A DNA stretch of 58,223 bases from Lachnospiraceae bacterium (GTDB lineage: Bacteria; Bacillota; Clostridia; Lachnospirales; Lachnospiraceae). Location: positions 1 to 58,223 of the forward strand of contig RYVZ01000022.1 in the NCBI GenBank assembly GCA_003979345.1. The letters run 5' to 3'. The notes under the pieces are model-generated. The model was not told the origin of the DNA. It saw only the letters and a list, made by a program, of their open reading frames with translations, and did no database searches. Positions 8,300 to 16,314 of the stretch are shown here, one piece after another (the stretch's first letter is position 1; each line of letters begins with the position of its first letter). Made by a program: the position numbers and the translations under genes.

Positions 8300-8779
8300 T
8301 CAGCGGATATTGACCTTCTTTGGTGGCATATGCGTTGAAATCATTTCCATCACTTTACCCAGCACATCCTGCTCCTGAAGCTGACGTTTTGGAAAAATCG
8401 TCGCATTACGCTTTGTCGTATAAAGAAGGATGCTTCCCATCGTGGAGCCCGCCTTATAAAAAACGTCCCATCCGTGCGTCTGCATCTCTTCTCCCTGCGA
8501 AATCTCAACCCCCTCCTCCGTCATCCGATAGTGGATCGGCTGTTTGAACACCGGGTTTAGAGATTGCTGTTTTGCCCTCAGGTACAGGCTGACCGGCAGA
8601 TATATAAGGATCAGCAGCCCGCATGCCAAAAAAAGAAATTGGCGGCTGATAAAATATTCTACCAAAAACAACGCTCCGGCTCCTGCCCCCACAAGTCCCT
8701 GTAAAGAGGTATACGTATAATGCAGCAGATAATCATACAAACTGCCGCATGTGATCTTCACGTCAAATTCCACTTCCAT
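8300..8779 (-). CDS. YcxB-like membrane protein
   Basis: About 160 residues from the start at 8779 (MEVEFDVKIT...). Two adjacent membrane segments (GAGAGALFLVEYFI and FLFLACGLLILIYLPVSLYL) are followed by a C-terminal domain with the YcxB-like pattern (YRMTEEGVEISQGEE, W, FYKAGSTMGSILLYTTKRNATIFPKRQL). Function of the family is unknown. The frame is open to 8926, but the region upstream consists of a duplicated 38-bp block and the conserved part begins at 8779. The ribosome site is not ideal: AAAGGAG lies 27 nt upstream, so translation may depend on the upstream small frame at 8763-8840. Confidence 0.7.
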   Translation of the reverse strand: MEVEFDVKITCGSLYDYLLHYTYTSLQGLVGAGAGALFLVEYFISRQFLFLACGLLILIYLPVSLYLRAKQQSLNPVFKQPIHYRMTEEGVEISQGEEMQTHGWDVFYKAGSTMGSILLYTTKRNATIFPKRQLQEQDVLGKVMEMISTHMPPKKVNIR

Positions 8780-8840
8780 CTGATCGTACCGCCGCGATGA
8801 GCGGCGCTCCTTTCTTCCTTGTCGTACCGCCGCGATGCAT
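8763..8840 (-). CDS. Possible leader peptide overlapping the YcxB-like gene start
   Basis: A 25-codon frame (MHRGGTTRKKGAPL...) whose ATG has AAAGGAG five bases upstream and whose stop lies 17 bases inside the downstream gene. It could couple translation to the 8779 start. It lies entirely in the duplicated block, so chance is a real alternative. Confidence 0.3.
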   Translation of the reverse strand: MHRGGTTRKKGAPLIAAVRSDGSGI

Positions 8841-8859
8841 GGCGCTCCTTTCCGCTTTT
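8785..8859. repeat. 38-bp tandem duplication in a gene leader
   Basis: Units 8785-8822 and 8823-8859 share CGTACCGCCGCGATG, then GGCGCTCCTTTC. Each unit carries a ribosome-site-like AAAGGAGCG on the minus strand. Confidence 0.75.
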
Positions 8860-8925
8860 GTTGTACATGGCGATTGCCCGTTTCGTAATCGGAACTATCT
8901 GTCACCAGTTCGTAACATATCTTCA

Positions 8926-8953
8926 ATTATAAACAATCATACGCAAAGTGCAA
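8926..8953 (-). promoter_or_regulatory. Promoter of the YcxB-like gene
   Basis: Minus strand: TTGCAC, 16-bp spacer, TATAAT. The start lies about 140 nt downstream, so the transcript has a long leader that includes the duplicated block. Confidence 0.65.
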
Positions 8954-9100
8954 GCATAAAAAGTCTCCCTGTGAAAAATACCAGTTCAAACCTCAGCAAC
9001 CGGATAAGACAAACTTTTCATTCCGTCTTTATCTGCCAAGGGCAAACTCCTGCAAAACCGCCCAAAGAAAAGATTGTCAGAAACAGGCTCCTATTCTAAA

Positions 9101-9138
9101 TGAAAAGACGGGAGAAATACATTTTTTCCTCCCGCCTT
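9101..9138 (-). terminator. Terminator of the ribU-type gene
   Basis: Minus strand: 10-bp stem AAGGCGGGAG/CTCCCGTCTT with one G-U pair, followed by a short T-tract. Confidence 0.6.
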
Positions 9139-9194
9139 AAAGTCAATATAGAAGACTTTCAAATAAAATTAACGATTCCAAACAAAAACAAAGG

Positions 9195-9258
9195 TTTCAA
9201 GTAACTTCAATGATTTCAAATAACTTCAAAGATTTCAAGTAACTTCAATGATTTCAAA
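9195..9258. repeat. 19-bp tandem repeat downstream of the S-component gene
   Basis: Units at 9195-9213, 9214-9232 and 9233-9251 plus a partial fourth; consensus TTTCAAGTAACTTCAATGA. It lies in the 3' untranslated region between the gene and its terminator. The spacing is far too short for a CRISPR array. Confidence 0.85.
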
Positions 9259-9285
9259 TTTGAATTTGCTGTAAATAGAAAGAAC

Positions 9286-9870
9286 TCAGCGCACGCCCTT
9301 GATCAGCGGGGAAATCCTCTTATAGACCAGAAGCGTGATGACCACGCTGAACGCCGCTTTGACAAACGTAAAAGGCATATTAAAGATCACAAGGCAGGAA
9401 AGCAGCCCGTTCACATTCGGGTTGATCGCCTCATATGCACCGATGATCTGCTCTAGAGGCATGAATTTGGTATAAACCGGATAAACCAAAAAGTAATTGG
9501 ACGGCACGGAGACAAGCGCCATGACGACCGCGCCGGCAATAGAGCCGATAACCGCCATTTTCCTGTTTTTTTTGTGCTTGTAAATCATACCTGCCGTAAA
9601 CACAAACGACGCGCCAAGGATAAAATTAGAAAGCTCGCCGACGCCCCCCGTCGATGTTTTCATCAGATGCAGCAAGTTTTTGATCAGACAGACTGCCACG
9701 CCCGACACCGGTCCTAATGCAAACGAGCCAATGAGCGCGGGAAGCTCTGAAAGATCCATCTTTATAAAGACCGGCATAAACGGAACGCTGAAATCAAAAA
9801 ACATCAGCACAAACGCAACCGCCGAAAGCATACCGATCATTGTCATTTTTCTTATTCTGTTATTTTTCAT
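9286..9870 (-). CDS. ribU: ECF transporter S component, riboflavin type (RibU-like), copy 1
   Basis: Membrane substrate-binding subunit of an energy-coupling-factor vitamin importer. The start at 9870 (MKNNRIRKMTMIGML...) has AGGAGC six bases upstream; the longer frame runs into the riboswitch expression platform. About 194 residues with five to six hydrophobic segments and the S-component N-terminal signature (ARKMTMIGMLSA-like), plus LSELPALIGSFALGPVSGV. An FMN riboswitch with terminator sits directly upstream, which supports riboflavin as substrate. No ECF ATPase or T component is nearby, as expected for the shared-module type. Confidence 0.85.
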   Translation of the reverse strand: MKNNRIRKMTMIGMLSAVAFVLMFFDFSVPFMPVFIKMDLSELPALIGSFALGPVSGVAVCLIKNLLHLMKTSTGGVGELSNFILGASFVFTAGMIYKHKKNRKMAVIGSIAGAVVMALVSVPSNYFLVYPVYTKFMPLEQIIGAYEAINPNVNGLLSCLVIFNMPFTFVKAAFSVVITLLVYKRISPLIKGVR

Positions 9871-9883
9871 CTTTGCTCCTATC

Positions 9884-9939
9884 TGCGTGCTTTGGCACGC
9901 ACTCAAATCAGGGAGGTTGAAACGTATTTCTTTCAACCT
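9884..9939 (-). promoter_or_regulatory. Leader hairpins between riboswitch terminator and ribU start
   Basis: Two inverted repeats: TGCGTGC/GCACGCA (9884-9901), next to the ribosome site, and AGGTTGAAA/TTTCAACCT (9914-9939). They may shape the read-through transcript. Confidence 0.4.
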
Positions 9940-9954
9940 CTCCTCCTGTCTGCG

Positions 9955-9987
9955 CATAAAAATACCCCGGACATGATTCGTCCGGGG
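9955..9987 (-). terminator. Riboswitch-controlled attenuator
   Basis: Minus strand: perfect 8-bp stem CCCCGGAC/GTCCGGGG with a 7-nt loop, followed by TATTTTTATG. It lies between the FMN aptamer and ribU, so FMN binding probably favours termination. Confidence 0.8.
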
Positions 9988-10117
9988 CAAAAATGATCGT
10001 CTGCCAGCCTGCTGTCTTTCTCGCGCAATGTCGTTACACCATGACGAACATCATCCTTGTCCGTCCTTGGCGCGCACATCATCACAACCGTTCTGACTGC
10101 CTGCCTTTTATACTAAC

Positions 10118-10335
10118 ATTTCTTCTCTCATCCAGACTTTACTGTCGGTTTTGGAATCCTCGTTCAGAACAGATCATGCCTAACGCGTTATCCCATATGG
10201 AACACTTTCTGTCCTCTCACCAGAGTCACCAAATCAGCCGTCACTGCATTTGCCGTGACGGGTCGCGGACTAATACGATAAATCAATCGTAATCACCGCC
10301 GGTAGGGAATTTCACCCGACCCCGAAGAATCACTT
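10118..10335 (-). ncRNA. FMN riboswitch (RFN element), copy 1
   Basis: The minus strand carries the conserved RFN blocks in order: GGGGTCGGGTGAAATTC, CCTACCGGCGGTGA, AGTCCGCGACCC, TGATTTGGTG, CCGACAGTAAAGTCTGGATG and GAGAGAAGA. A long variable stem-loop lies between the fourth and fifth blocks. Together with the attenuator at 9955-9987 it should repress ribU when FMN is plentiful. Confidence 0.93.
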
Positions 10336-10380
10336 TATGAAATTGTATCGTGGTTATTGTAATACGCCGCGCACCGGATG

Positions 10381-10638
10381 TCAACAAAAAGAAAATATTT
10401 CCAAGGGGAATATTTTCTTTTTGAAATATTTCCCGTAATAAAAGCGGATCAGACCGCCGGAAAATGCATTAACAAGCCGCTTTTTGACCTCATCTTCCCG
10501 ACTGTCGATCACCATACAATTAGGAACGCCGCAATTCAAATCCGGATAAAGAACACCTGTTTTTGGTATTTCGAAGAATGATTTAGATTTTCTAAGCATT
10601 CGCACTCTGACTGCCTGAAAAATCTTCATTCTTTTCAT
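10381..10638 (-). CDS. Short hypothetical protein, possibly a gene remnant
   Basis: 85 residues, start ATG one base after the stop of the Nudix remnant. Its last 13 codons read through the terminator hairpin at 10390-10418, which is unusual for an intact gene. No recognised domain; one CVPNC-like cysteine pair. Probably degraded together with its upstream neighbour. Confidence 0.35.
   Translation of the reverse strand: MKRMKIFQAVRVRMLRKSKSFFEIPKTGVLYPDLNCGVPNCMVIDSREDEVKKRLVNAFSGGLIRFYYGKYFKKKIFPLEIFSFC
10382..10418. terminator. Intrinsic terminator, usable from both sides
   Basis: Perfect 10-bp arms AGAAAATATT/AATATTTTCT around TCCAAGGGG; T-tract TTTTTGTTG on the minus strand and TTTTT on the plus strand. 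Confidence 0.75.
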
Positions 10639-10639
10639 G

Positions 10640-10948
10640 CTAGTTCAGTTCCACTTTCCACTCGCCATCCTCAATCACATACTGAAACTCAGTCAGTTGA
10701 CCGTTAAGCATCACTTCCAGCAGTTCAGAAAAGTCATTTACTAAATTCACATTTAATAAATCGCTCCTTTTTACCCAGTGCATGGCGCCTTCTTCCGAGG
10801 AGCACAATTCCCCCACAAATTCATCCGAATGAAAAAGAAACACAAGATATCTGCTGTTATTTTTCTGGAACTGTTTGACTCCACAAAGCTTTGGGCGAAG
10901 GACTGTCAATCCGGTCTTCTCATCCGGCCGTATCGTCATCACCGTCAC
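10640..10948 (-). pseudogene. Nudix hydrolase C-terminal remnant
   Basis: The frame begins at a GTG overlapping the tex stop and reads EKTGLTVLRPKLCGVKQFQ..., matching the part of 8-oxo-dGTP-diphosphatase-type Nudix proteins that follows the Nudix box (...EETGLTV). The N-terminal strand region and the catalytic box itself (GX5EX7REUXEEXGU) are missing, so the product could not hydrolyse nucleotides in the usual way. The rest (YLVFLFHSDEF, EGAMHWVKRSDLL) is intact. It may still be translated by coupling to tex. Confidence 0.65.
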
Positions 10949-13437
10949 CCCGGCTCCTCTTCGTCCAGCCGCATTGTCAGCGCGATGCGCTTCTTATTCA
11001 AGTCCACTTCCAATACTTTTACATCCACGATGTCCCCGACACTGACCGCCTCCAGAGGATGTTTGATAAAACGTTTGGTAATACGCGAGATATGCACAAG
11101 TCCGTCCTGATGCACGCCGATATCCACAAACGCGCCAAAGTCCACGATATTGCGCACGGTTCCTTTTAAGATCATGCCCGGCTTTAAGTCTTTCATATCT
11201 AATACATCACTTCTGAGGATTGGTGCCGGCATACTTTCACGCGGATCGCGGGAGGGCTTTTCCAATTCTGCAACAATATCCTTTAATGTGATCTCTCCGA
11301 TTCCCAGCTGTGCCGCCATCGAGGCAGTGTCGGGAATCTTCGCTGCTATCAGACTTGAAATACCAGTCGTTGCACGATTGTCTGTAGTTTCATTCACACG
11401 GTTTGTCTTTGTAGCATGTACCTTGGAACCGCCCGCTTTCTCCTGCGCCGAGCCGCCCAAAAGGAGCGATCCTTCCATGCCGCCCATCGCCGCCGCAAGA
11501 GCCTTTCCCATTGCGGTATTGGTGTTGCGGATGACGATACGGCCGTCCCTTCCCCTTCCATTTCGTAATGCCTGACCTTTTTTATTTCCATTCGCAGAAC
11601 CCTGCCGTACGTCCTCGCTGTCTGCCGACGACCTTTTTGCGTCCCGCATGCTGCTGTCAGCCTGTGTGCTCTTTTTCTTTCCTGCTTCCCTCCACGCGGC
11701 ACGCACATCCTCCATGGTCAGCCCAAGCTGTTTCATCAGCTTCCCTGCCGCTTCATAAGACTCCGGATGCACACTTGTTGCATCCAAAGCATTGTCGCCA
11801 TCATAAATCCGCAAAAACCCTGCGCATTGCTCATACGCTTTCGGCCCCAGCTTCGCTACGTCAAGGAGCTGCTTCCTGTTAACAAAACGCCCGTTTTTCT
11901 CACGGTAATCCACGATGTTCTTCGCAATTGCCTTACTGATCCCCGAAATATATTCCAAAAGTGCCGCCGAAGCCGTGTTCAGGTCAACACCGACTTTATT
12001 CACGCAATCCTCCACCACACCGTGAAGCGCATCGCCCAGTTTCTTTTGATTCATATCATGCTGATACTGACCGACGCCGATCGCCTTTGGCTCGATCTTG
12101 ACAAGTTCCGCAAGAGGGTCCTGAAGCCGTCTCGCGATCGAAGCGGCGCTTCTTTGTCCGACATCAAACTGTGGAAACTCTTCTGTCGCAAGTTTGCTGG
12201 CGGAATAGACCGACGCACCGGCTTCGTTGACGATCACATATTGAAGCGGGCGGTCTGCTTCCTTGATCAGTTCCACGATCACCTGCTCGGATTCCCGCGA
12301 TGCCGTGCCGTTTCCAACCGATATTAAATCTATATTATATTTCTGTATCAATCTCTTTAGCTCTGCCTTTGCTTCTGCGACTTTATTCTGCGGAGCAGTC
12401 GGATAGATCACCTTCGTATCCAGTACTTTTCCCGTCGCATCAACGACCGCCAGCTTGCACCCCGTCCGAAACGCCGGGTCCCAGCCAAGCACGACCTTTC
12501 CGGCAATCGGCGGCTGCATCAGAAGCTGCTCTAAGTTCTTGCCAAACACATTGATCGCACCATCCTCTGCTTTTTCGGTCAGTTCATTGCGGATCTCTCT
12601 TTCAATAGCAGGTGCTATTAAACGATCATAGCTGTCCTCCGCCGCTTCCCGCAAAACCGGAGTCGTTACCGGGTTCTCATTCCGGATGATCTGTTTTTCC
12701 AGATAACGCAGAATCCGCTCTTTCGGCGCCCGGATGCCGACAGTCAGGATCTTTTCACTCTCGCCGCGGTTTATGGCAAGGATTCTGTGCCCCGCCGCTT
12801 TTTTTACCGGTTCCTCATACTGATAATACATTTCATAAACACTCTGCTGCTTCTCATCCTTTGCAGTCGATACTAGGACGCCTTCCTCCATGGTAGCCTC
12901 CCTGATATAAGTCCGGTAATCCGCATCGTCTGAAATCTGCTCCGCAATAATATCTTTTGCGCCCTGCAGTGCCCCGGCTGCATCCTCAACCCCTTTTTCC
13001 TCACTGATATAGACAGCGGCCGCTTCTTCCAGACTGCCCGTATACTCCTGCGCAAGCAAAAGACCGGCAAGCGGCTCTAATCCCTTCTCCTTTGCCACGC
13101 TTGCTCTCGTCTTGCGCTTTGGACGGTACGGACGGTACAGATCTTCTATCGCTACCAGCGTCTGCGCCTCCAATATCTTATTTTTCAACTCATCTGTCAG
13201 CTTTCCCTGCTCTTCAATACTGCCGATGACCTGAGTCTTCTTTTCTTCCAAATTACGCAGATAGGTCAGCCTCTCGTCCAAATTGCGCAGCACTTCGTCA
13301 TTTAAGGACCCCGTTGCCTCCTTGCGGTAACGCGAAATAAACGGGATCGTATTTCCCTCGTCAATCAGCTTGACCGCTGCCTCCACCTGCCATTTCTCCA
13401 CGCCCAGTTCTTCTCTCAGTTTTGCTATGATGTCCAT
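10945..13437 (-). CDS. tex: Tex-family RNA-binding protein with an inserted linker
   Basis: Predicted cytosolic nucleic-acid-binding protein related to Tex/Spt6. Start at 13437 (MDIIAKLREELG) preceded by AAAGGAA. The Tex N-terminal domain (TIPFISRYRKEATGSLNDE), the RNase H-like domain (VLGWDPAFRTGCKLAVVD, SVGNGTASRESE), a helix-hairpin-helix block (NTASAALLEYISGISKAIAKNIVDYRE) and a C-terminal S1 domain (LKPGMILKGTVRNIVDFGAFVDIGVHQDG) are all present. Its 830 residues exceed the usual 710-780: about 120 extra Ser/Asn/Lys/Gly-rich residues (roughly 587-706) separate the helical part from the segment before S1. Confidence 0.92.
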   Translation of the reverse strand: MDIIAKLREELGVEKWQVEAAVKLIDEGNTIPFISRYRKEATGSLNDEVLRNLDERLTYLRNLEEKKTQVIGSIEEQGKLTDELKNKILEAQTLVAIEDLYRPYRPKRKTRASVAKEKGLEPLAGLLLAQEYTGSLEEAAAVYISEEKGVEDAAGALQGAKDIIAEQISDDADYRTYIREATMEEGVLVSTAKDEKQQSVYEMYYQYEEPVKKAAGHRILAINRGESEKILTVGIRAPKERILRYLEKQIIRNENPVTTPVLREAAEDSYDRLIAPAIEREIRNELTEKAEDGAINVFGKNLEQLLMQPPIAGKVVLGWDPAFRTGCKLAVVDATGKVLDTKVIYPTAPQNKVAEAKAELKRLIQKYNIDLISVGNGTASRESEQVIVELIKEADRPLQYVIVNEAGASVYSASKLATEEFPQFDVGQRSAASIARRLQDPLAELVKIEPKAIGVGQYQHDMNQKKLGDALHGVVEDCVNKVGVDLNTASAALLEYISGISKAIAKNIVDYREKNGRFVNRKQLLDVAKLGPKAYEQCAGFLRIYDGDNALDATSVHPESYEAAGKLMKQLGLTMEDVRAAWREAGKKKSTQADSSMRDAKRSSADSEDVRQGSANGNKKGQALRNGRGRDGRIVIRNTNTAMGKALAAAMGGMEGSLLLGGSAQEKAGGSKVHATKTNRVNETTDNRATTGISSLIAAKIPDTASMAAQLGIGEITLKDIVAELEKPSRDPRESMPAPILRSDVLDMKDLKPGMILKGTVRNIVDFGAFVDIGVHQDGLVHISRITKRFIKHPLEAVSVGDIVDVKVLEVDLNKKRIALTMRLDEEEPG

Positions 13438-13514
13438 TTTCCGTACATGTTCCTTTCTAAATCCATCCCTTTTTGTATTGCAGTTCCCTGTATAGAAACC
13501 CAACCCCCGCGCTT

Positions 13515-13543
13515 ATTATATCATGCTTTCATTCCCCTCACAA
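13515..13543 (-). promoter_or_regulatory. Promoter of tex
   Basis: Minus strand: TTGTGA, 17-bp spacer, TATAAT. Transcription would begin near 13508, which argues against the longer tex frame that starts at 13503. Confidence 0.7.
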
Positions 13544-13621
13544 GATACCAGCGCCCGGCATACGTGTTTGCGTAACAAATTGAACCCTGTACACCGATTT
13601 GATCTGTCACGAAAAATTTGT

Positions 13622-13650
13622 TTGTCAATACCGTGCAAGCGTGATAAAAT
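13622..13650 (+). promoter_or_regulatory. Promoter of the 13714 gene
   Basis: TTGTCA, 17-bp spacer, TAAAAT, 64 bp upstream of the ATG. It diverges from the tex promoter. Confidence 0.7.
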
Positions 13651-13713
13651 AAGGGTATCATACAGCAGAACAAAACGTCTTTGACAGGCAGTTACTGAAA
13701 CGGAGCATGATAT

Positions 13714-14109
13714 ATGGATTACGACAATCAGAATCAGGGCAACGGTCCCTTACATTATCAGTTTGAACAGACTGCACCACCGCGAAACGGCATGACGACA
13801 GCTGCCTCTGTTTTAGGTCTTGCTACCATTGTGACATGCGTCCTGCTGACAGTCTATATTCCATTTGTGACCGGGTCGCTCGCGATCCTGTTCGCGCTCC
13901 TCTCCAAAGGCAGTGATAAGCGTATGAGTCCTTCCGCATTAAGCGGTATCACATCTGCTGTTGTCGGGCTCGTCATGAACGTCATACTCATTATTTCCGT
14001 GATCACGCTCTATCTGACAAATCCCGTGATCCATGAGCGCGCCAACCAGTTGTTTGAGCAGCGCTACGGCCTGACGATCGACGAACTGTGGGAGGAATAT
14101 CGGCAATAG
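13714..14109 (+). CDS. Small two-span membrane protein, DUF4190-like
   Basis: 131 residues: a Gln/Asn-rich polar N terminus (about 28 residues), a membrane segment (ASVLGLATIVTCVLLTVYIPFVTGSLAILFALL), a polar turn (SKGSDKRMSPSA), a second segment (GITSAVVGLVMNVILIISVITLYL) and a charged tail. This layout is that of DUF4190-type proteins, whose function is unknown. GGAG lies nine bases before the ATG. No close operon partner. Confidence 0.75.
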   Translation: MDYDNQNQGNGPLHYQFEQTAPPRNGMTTAASVLGLATIVTCVLLTVYIPFVTGSLAILFALLSKGSDKRMSPSALSGITSAVVGLVMNVILIISVITLYLTNPVIHERANQLFEQRYGLTIDELWEEYRQ

Positions 14110-14221
14110 AATACTTTGGAAATGCTGATCAAGACGTTTCCCATGCCTGATTTTAGCCACAAAATATTAGTTTCTATTTGAAAATATCAGAGAATGTATC
14201 GTGAAAGGCAGGTGTATCCCT

Positions 14222-14674
14222 ATGAGAATCGGCGGAATTGGCGACGTATCAAGCGTCGGCAGCTACTTAAAAAATCCCGGCGAATCCACGATCAAGCAGG
14301 CGGGGCGCAAATCTTCCCCGGCAGAATGTGAGACTTGTAAAGAGCGAAAATACCAGGACGGGTCGGACGAAATGGTTTCCTTTAAGTCCGCTGCCCATAT
14401 CTCTCCCGAAGCCTCCGCTGCCCGCGTGCGCGCACATGAGCAGGAGCATGTATCAAATGCCTACAAGAAAGCTGCTCAGAAAGACGGTGAAGTATTACAG
14501 GCAAACGTCACGCTCAAAACCGCAGTCTGTCCTGAATGTGGACGAAGCTACGTATCCGGGGGCGAGACAACGACACAAATCAAATACTTTAACGAGGAAA
14601 ATCCATACCAGCAGGATAAAAAAGCAACCGACAGCCTTCTCTATACGGGAATGAATGTGGATCTTGCATGCTAA
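14222..14674 (+). CDS. Putative zinc metallopeptidase-like protein with HExxH motif
   Basis: About 150 residues. The start at 14222 (MRIGGIGDVSSVGSYL) follows AGGTG; a GTG seven codons upstream is possible. The central VRAHEQEHVSNA contains HExxH (HEQEH), preceded by CETC and followed by CPECGRSYVSGG, so two Cys pairs may bind a second zinc. The local pattern (VRAHEQxH) resembles the SprA-related putative metalloproteases. No signal peptide or membrane segment, so it would act in the cytosol or be released. Activity is inferred from the motif alone. Confidence 0.65.
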   Translation: MRIGGIGDVSSVGSYLKNPGESTIKQAGRKSSPAECETCKERKYQDGSDEMVSFKSAAHISPEASAARVRAHEQEHVSNAYKKAAQKDGEVLQANVTLKTAVCPECGRSYVSGGETTTQIKYFNEENPYQQDKKATDSLLYTGMNVDLAC

Positions 14675-14716
14675 GGAAACACTGATTCATCAGCGTTTCC
14701 CTAATGAAATTTTTCC
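14675..14716 (+). terminator. Terminator after the metallopeptidase-like gene
   Basis: GGAAAC and CTGAT pair with ATCAG and GTTTCC with one mismatch; ATTTTT follows shortly after. Confidence 0.5.
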
Positions 14717-14729
14717 GATCCCGGAAGTT

Positions 14730-14767
14730 CTAATCATGGATAAAAGCTATTTCTTATCCATGATTAG
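14730..14767. other. Perfect 14-bp inverted repeat
   Basis: CTAATCATGGATAA and TTATCCATGATTAG around a 10-nt loop, in the gap before the DUF975 gene. No strong T-tract follows; it could be a second terminator or an mRNA structure in the leader. Confidence 0.6.
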
Positions 14768-14811
14768 GACTCTTTAGACTGGGAACAACAACTTTAGGAG
14801 AATCTGTAACA

Positions 14812-15540
14812 ATGAACTTGACAAAAACCTCCGCTGAACTGAAATCTTCCGCAAAAGCGCAGCTGCTTGGCAATTATGGAAAAATGATCAGCGCTTTTCT
14901 GATGATGGATTTTGGCTGCGCTTTTCTTCTTTATCTGGCGGGCGACTTACTGTCCTCCCCGACTCTCGTAAATCAGATTCTTTACTATGTGGTCGAGCTG
15001 TTGGTCTATCTGCTGCTTGGCGTATTCATGCTCGGACAGACAAAGCTTTATATGAACTTCATAACCGGACGGCCGGCTGTACTGGGCGATCTGTTTTCCG
15101 GTTTTCGCTCGCGCTCCGAGCTCGGTATTAAGATCATGCTTTGCTATATTGGCATCATACTTGCCTGTCTGATCCCGTTTTTTATCTCACTTGCAGCCTA
15201 CGCAGCTTTTATGTCTGTCTATCTGCTGCCGTTAATATCGCTGCTCTTCATTGGCGGGAGCGCCGCTGCGTGTATCCTGCTTCTTTCTTTCTCCCAGTGC
15301 TATTATATTGCACTTGATTTTCCAAACTATTCGTTTAAGCAGATATGCGCGATGAGCCGGCGCGTCATGAAAGGCCAGCGTGCAAGACTCTTCTATCTCT
15401 ATATCAGCTTTGTCCCGCTCATGCTCTTATCCGTCTTAAGCTTCGGACTCGGTCTGCTTTGGATCTATCCATATATGCAGTGCACGCTGACACATTTCTA
15501 TTTTGACCTGATGGATTATCACACAAGGCAGTATGCATAA
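14812..15540 (+). CDS. DUF975 family integral membrane protein
   Basis: 242 residues with four to six hydrophobic segments. The start (MNLTKTSAELKSSAKAQLLGNYGKMIS) and the later RSRSELGIKIMLCYIG, LLLSFSQCYYIALDFPNYSFKQICAMSRRVMKGQRARLF and WIYPYMQCTLTHFYFDL match the DUF975 layout. AGGAGAATCTG lies before the ATG. Function is unknown; members are often found near envelope genes. It is the last gene before a convergent S-component gene. Confidence 0.8.
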   Translation: MNLTKTSAELKSSAKAQLLGNYGKMISAFLMMDFGCAFLLYLAGDLLSSPTLVNQILYYVVELLVYLLLGVFMLGQTKLYMNFITGRPAVLGDLFSGFRSRSELGIKIMLCYIGIILACLIPFFISLAAYAAFMSVYLLPLISLLFIGGSAAACILLLSFSQCYYIALDFPNYSFKQICAMSRRVMKGQRARLFYLYISFVPLMLLSVLSFGLGLLWIYPYMQCTLTHFYFDLMDYHTRQYA

Positions 15541-15598
15541 AAACGCGGCGGACTGCCTTCATGAATCAAACTGTCCCACGGGCTAAACTATCACGATC

Positions 15599-16246
15599 TC
15601 AGATTCTTCCGTGAAGAACAAGAATCCAAAGAACACAGGTTATAAGCAGTATGACGGCGACAGCTATCACTCCGATATGAACTCTCATTTTCCCCGATTT
15701 CCCGGACTCTATCAGATTCGAGCGGCGCAGGACCGTCACTGTTGGTTTGTACAAAAGCAGGGTAATTGCCGCGTTTAATCCTCCTTTGATCAGATTAAAC
15801 GGCAGGAATGCCGGCAGCAGCAATGCGGCAACAGCTTCTCTCGGATAACCCATGTAAATTGGGGCAATCAGATAATTCCAAAGCATCATAACTGCGACCT
15901 GGCAGATCAAACCGCTAAGAAGACCCAGCACGGCTCCGGACAGCCTGTGTCTTTTTTGATACACCAGCGCTGCGGTACAGGCAAAGGAACAGCTGGAAAC
16001 CACATTCATAACGCAGCCTAAAATTCCCGTCCCACTGATGGTAAACATCTGCGCCACAGAAACGATCAGTGTGACAGCCAGTGAAACGGACGGTCCGAAC
16101 AGGAAGCCTCCGATCACGATGATCACATCCTTCGGATCGTACTTTAAGAAAAGTATGACCGGGATACGCCCGACAAGCACTGCGATATAGGCAAGTGCGC
16201 ACAGCATGCCGATTGTTGTCAGTTTCTTTGTTTTTCTAATATTCAT
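15599..16246 (-). CDS. ECF transporter S component, riboflavin type (RibU-like), copy 2
   Basis: 215 residues, six hydrophobic segments. Starts MNIRKTKKLTTIGMLCALAYIAV with GGAGGT six bases upstream. The S-component motifs DPKDVIIVIGGFLFGPSVSLAV and FNLIKGGLNAAITLLLYKP resemble the 9286-9870 protein but the two are diverged. It has an extra C-terminal membrane segment (VIAVAVILLITCVLWILVL). Its own FMN riboswitch and terminator precede it, which supports a flavin or flavin-precursor substrate. Why two are needed is unclear; the substrates may differ. Confidence 0.85.
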   Translation of the reverse strand: MNIRKTKKLTTIGMLCALAYIAVLVGRIPVILFLKYDPKDVIIVIGGFLFGPSVSLAVTLIVSVAQMFTISGTGILGCVMNVVSSCSFACTAALVYQKRHRLSGAVLGLLSGLICQVAVMMLWNYLIAPIYMGYPREAVAALLLPAFLPFNLIKGGLNAAITLLLYKPTVTVLRRSNLIESGKSGKMRVHIGVIAVAVILLITCVLWILVLHGRI

Positions 16247-16257
16247 GGCAATACCTC

Positions 16258-16308
16258 CACAAAAAAAATTAACCCTTGAAAGATGCCGTATGTCTTTCAG
16301 GAGTTAAT
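16258..16308 (-). terminator. Riboswitch-controlled attenuator of the second S component
   Basis: Minus strand: 16-bp stem starting ATTAACTCCTGAAAGA and closing TCTTTCAAGGGTTAAT (one mismatch, one G-U), followed by eight T and then the ribosome site. Confidence 0.88.
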
Positions 16309-16314
16309 CATTCC

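Noticed and set aside
9195..9258. Possible CRISPR array
   Set aside because: Units are directly adjacent 19-mers without unique spacers, and no cas genes are present; a simple tandem repeat.
9870..9990. Longer N terminus of the first S component
   Set aside because: That stretch is the riboswitch expression platform, including the attenuator; the start at 9870 has AGGAGC.
14730..14767. Operator or recombination site
   Set aside because: A single perfect inverted repeat in an intergenic gap next to a terminator; no second copy in the window and no regulator nearby.
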